Assembly (NCBI GenBank): GCA_937928455.1 | Contig: CALFUG010000016.1 | Coordinates: 1 to 16,908, forward strand | DNA from: an uncultured Clostridia bacterium | Lineage (GTDB): Bacteria > Bacillota > Clostridia > Peptostreptococcales > Anaerovoracaceae | Direction: 5' to 3' | DNA length: 16,908 bases | In this document: one piece after another, positions 14,794-16,908 of the stretch | How positions within the stretch are numbered: position 1 is the stretch's first letter | How the letters are laid out: the number at the start of each line of letters is the position of its first letter | The notes under the pieces: model-generated | Told to the model about the DNA's origin: nothing | Seen by the model: only the letters and a program-made list of their open reading frames with translations | The model's database searches: none | Made by a program: the position numbers and the translations under genes

Positions 14794-16224
14794 CTACAAT
14801 TCTCTCCCCGCTTCTTCCATAATTTCACGGATCACTTTTTCCGTCCGTTCCGGAATTGGATGGGTAATCTCTTTTTCCAGAATTTTTTCCACTTGCGCTC
14901 TGCCCTGGCGAATCATGTCCGGTGAACCCAAAGAAACCCAGGATTCATATGGCTCTCTCACACTAAGGGAAGGACTAAAGTACTCATCGGAGCGGAACAA
15001 AGCCTTGGTGCTTTTTTCTTTTAGGAAATGTCCCCCAGGGCCTACCCTGCCTATTTCTTCCATCAATGCTTTCTCCGAACTCGTATCCACACCTCTTGCC
15101 ATTCGTTGGCAACACTTCAATATTTCTCCATCTAACAAAATTTGTTCCAGGCATAGAGTCATACTGCTTTCCAGGAATCCCGCACCCTGCACAACATCAC
15201 ATCCGGCCAACACCAAGGGAAGACAGGTTAATGTCTTTTCCATAGCGGCTTGAAATCCCATCTCATGGGCATCCGTTAAACATCCTGCAACAATGGTAGG
15301 GAATCCGTAATACTTTCCCATTTGGGTCATGGCAGTAAGTTGCAATGCCGTTTCCACACTACCTTCCAGATATGCACCGCTTCTCCGATCAATGGCCCCT
15401 AGTGCCGCGCCATAAATGAGAGGTGTCCCTGGTGTGGTGGCTTGAAAAATAACAATACTGGATAGAATCTCCGCGTTTGCCAAAGCGATATTGGCATATA
15501 AGCTGGCAGGCCCCGTGCTCCCACTAGCAGGCATGGGATACATCAGAATGGGGGCTTTCAGCCGAGTCAAAGCCATGGTTCCCTCCAACATTTCTTTATC
15601 ATGACTAAGGGGGGCCACCGTGCAATACGTGGCAGAGTATATCTTTCTTCTCACCACTTCATCCAGAGACCCTGTCATGGCCGTAAGTAGCTGTTCCACA
15701 TAGTACACTTCTTTCTCTTTCTTTATTTCATCTTGTATGTGCTTTCCGGAATGCAAAAATGCAGTGGCAGCGCCCAAAATCCCCGCCGCACCGACTGGAA
15801 CATCATGGGCCACCACCGGCGGCCATAAGACAGTGCCTTCTTCCATGGCATCAAAGACCCGAGCCGCCTTGGCCACGTCATCCAACACCGCTTCCCGGCG
15901 TTGACCCGTATGAAAGTCACGGACCCGGGTTCCGGTTCCATCTAAATTAATGGTAGAAATTCTTCCGGGCATATCCAGATTATATTTCTCCACTCTCGCC
16001 CCTAAAGTAAAGCTTTTGGGGCATAGCTTCAAATATTTTTCTACCAGCTCCCGGGGAATCTTAACGGTCTGCTCTTGCCAATCCACTTGAGCCCCTTCGT
16101 TCTCCAATAACCCCAATGCCTTTTCACTGCGAATACGAACCCCCACCTCTTCCAATATGGAAATGCTCTGCTTATGTATGCCATCCAACTCTTGGTTGCT
16201 CATAACCGAGCCAAACATGTTCAT
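14794..16224 (-). CDS. Trimethylamine methyltransferase (MttB) family protein, non-pyrrolysine type
   Basis: This 476-residue member of the MttB superfamily would transfer a methyl group from a methylated amine to the corrinoid protein encoded just upstream. Archaeal trimethylamine methyltransferases carry pyrrolysine encoded by an in-frame TAG. This frame reads without interruption through the corresponding region (about 312-331, AGCLTDAHEMGFQAA), so it is a non-Pyl homologue. Characterised non-Pyl members act on glycine betaine, proline betaine, carnitine or gamma-butyrobetaine; which substrate applies here cannot be told. The frame is open from 16317, but the ATG at 16222-16224 is preferred. 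It has AGGAGG 7 bases upstream, and the extra 31 residues would overlap the corrinoid gene and are cysteine-rich and unlike the family. The gene begins 11 bases after the corrinoid protein stop. Confidence 0.9.
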   Translation of the reverse strand: MNMFGSVMSNQELDGIHKQSISILEEVGVRIRSEKALGLLENEGAQVDWQEQTVKIPRELVEKYLKLCPKSFTLGARVEKYNLDMPGRISTINLDGTGTRVRDFHTGQRREAVLDDVAKAARVFDAMEEGTVLWPPVVAHDVPVGAAGILGAATAFLHSGKHIQDEIKKEKEVYYVEQLLTAMTGSLDEVVRRKIYSATYCTVAPLSHDKEMLEGTMALTRLKAPILMYPMPASGSTGPASLYANIALANAEILSSIVIFQATTPGTPLIYGAALGAIDRRSGAYLEGSVETALQLTAMTQMGKYYGFPTIVAGCLTDAHEMGFQAAMEKTLTCLPLVLAGCDVVQGAGFLESSMTLCLEQILLDGEILKCCQRMARGVDTSSEKALMEEIGRVGPGGHFLKEKSTKALFRSDEYFSPSLSVREPYESWVSLGSPDMIRQGRAQVEKILEKEITHPIPERTEKVIREIMEEAGREL

Positions 16225-16235
16225 GTGGTTTCCTC

Positions 16236-16883
16236 CTATTTTATCAACTCCTGAGCTAGTTTTACGGCAGATACGGCACTTTCTGCATACCCATCCGCAC
16301 CAATTCGGTCCGCCCACTCCTGATTGACAGGGGCACCCCCCACCATGACTTTAATTTGAGATCGAAGCCCCTTCTCTTGGAGCATTTGAATGACTTCCTT
16401 CTGTTCCTCCATGGTAGATGTCAATAAAGCCGACAGTCCTAAAATATCCGGTCTTTTTTCTTCCACCGCTTGAATTACCTCTTCATTGGGCACGTCTTGT
16501 CCTAAGTCTACCAAATTCCAACCATTGGCTGTCAACATAGCCCCTACAATGGTTTTCCCAATATCATGCACATCCCCTTGCACCGTGGCAAGCATTACCG
16601 TCTTCCCGCCGGCTTCCTTGTTTCCGGCTTTCTTCAAAGCGTGGTCCAGTACTTCCAATGCCGCTTTCATAGCATCCGCTGCACATACCAAATCCGGCAA
16701 AAAATACTCCTCCTGTTCATAGAGCTCTCCCGCCTGGCGAATGCCCACCAAAAATCCTTGATCCATAATCTCTTGAGGATGGAGACCCTCTTCCAATGCC
16801 ACGTTGGCCCATTTTACAGCTTCCTCTTCTTCACCCTCCAAGACGGCCTTCCTCATTATTTCAAATAGTTCCATGGGGTCCAT
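16236..16883 (-). CDS. Methyltransferase cognate corrinoid protein
   Basis: This 215-residue protein has the two-part layout of MttC/MtbC/MtaC-type corrinoid carriers. A four-helix cap domain spans about residues 1-90. A Rossmann-type B12 domain follows, with the base-off/His-on signature D104-V-H106-D-I-G109 inside TVQGDVHDIGKTIV, then LGLSALLTSTM and a VMVGGAPV segment. It should shuttle the methyl group between the MttB-like and MtaA-like proteins encoded next. The ATG at 16881-16883 follows AAAGGAGTG by about 7 bases; a second ATG three codons on is possible. Only 25 bases lie upstream in the window, so whether this is the first gene of the operon is unknown. No activator for corrinoid reduction (RamA-like) is seen nearby. 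Confidence 0.93.
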   Translation of the reverse strand: MDPMELFEIMRKAVLEGEEEEAVKWANVALEEGLHPQEIMDQGFLVGIRQAGELYEQEEYFLPDLVCAADAMKAALEVLDHALKKAGNKEAGGKTVMLATVQGDVHDIGKTIVGAMLTANGWNLVDLGQDVPNEEVIQAVEEKRPDILGLSALLTSTMEEQKEVIQMLQEKGLRSQIKVMVGGAPVNQEWADRIGADGYAESAVSAVKLAQELIK

Positions 16884-16908
16884 ATTCCCACACTCCTTTC
16901 CCTGATTA

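Noticed and set aside
14693..15253. 186-codon plus-strand ORF
   Set aside because: It is antisense to the mttB-like gene and the start of the following gene, and its translation looks like a low-information shadow.
14794..16224. Pyrrolysine-containing MttB
   Set aside because: No in-frame TAG occurs inside the gene, and TAG is the commonest stop codon in the window.
16225..16317. N-terminal extension of the mttB-like gene, cysteine-rich
   Set aside because: It overlaps the conserved C-terminal part of the corrinoid protein gene, and a strong ribosome binding site marks the ATG at 16224 instead.
1..16908. CRISPR arrays, insertion sequences, prophage or riboswitches
   Set aside because: No regularly spaced repeats, transposase-like translations, inverted-repeat-bounded elements or long structured leaders were seen; genes are tightly packed.

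Overview
The window looks like a chromosomal segment of an anaerobic, low-to-moderate GC Clostridia-type Firmicute. The reasons are strong GGAGG-type ribosome binding sites, the paired GlgC/GlgD glycogen enzymes, a clostridial-type pyruvate phosphate dikinase, corrinoid methyltransferases and selenocysteine (Sec) usage. The genus cannot be fixed from sequence reading alone. Every gene except one lies on the minus strand, so the layout below follows transcription from high to low coordinates.

(1) Positions 16883-13755 hold a three-gene methyl-transfer operon: a B12-binding corrinoid protein, a trimethylamine-methyltransferase (MttB) family protein without pyrrolysine, and a MtaA/MtbA-like (URO-D fold) methyltransferase. 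Together they should move a methyl group from an unidentified methylated amine to a corrinoid and then to a one-carbon carrier. (2) Positions 13683-11059 encode pyruvate phosphate dikinase, with its own extended -10 promoter upstream and a terminator downstream.

(3) Positions 10920-7922 are the most interesting part: a compact selenocysteine locus. In order it has a promoter, tRNA-Sec (anticodon UCA), selD, selA and a small HesB/IscA-like gene. selD has an in-frame TGA at its catalytic position, and its true start lies 63 bases upstream of the first ATG a simple ORF caller would use. The last gene is a 99-residue reading frame interrupted by one in-frame TGA at the position of the first conserved cysteine, so it is invisible to normal gene calling. 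Two of the three proteins are therefore themselves selenoproteins. SelB, the remaining required factor, is not in the window. A bidirectional terminator separates this locus from (4) thpR (7356-7874), a 2'-5' RNA ligase-family gene and the only plus-strand gene.

(5) Positions 7298-285 are a glycogen operon, glgB-glgC-glgD-glgA, packed with spacings of -8 to +6 bases. It is headed by an extended -10 promoter so close to the glgB start that the message may be leaderless. Its last gene fuses glycogen synthase to a complete GH13 alpha-amylase-type domain. (6) The 5' part of an ammonia-type NAD synthase gene (nadE) follows directly and runs off the left edge.

None of the 12 complete genes stops with TGA (5 TAA, 7 TAG), which fits TGA being decoded as Sec and argues against TAG being read as pyrrolysine. 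No mobile elements, CRISPR arrays or rRNA were seen, and no gene-free stretch exceeds 300 bases.
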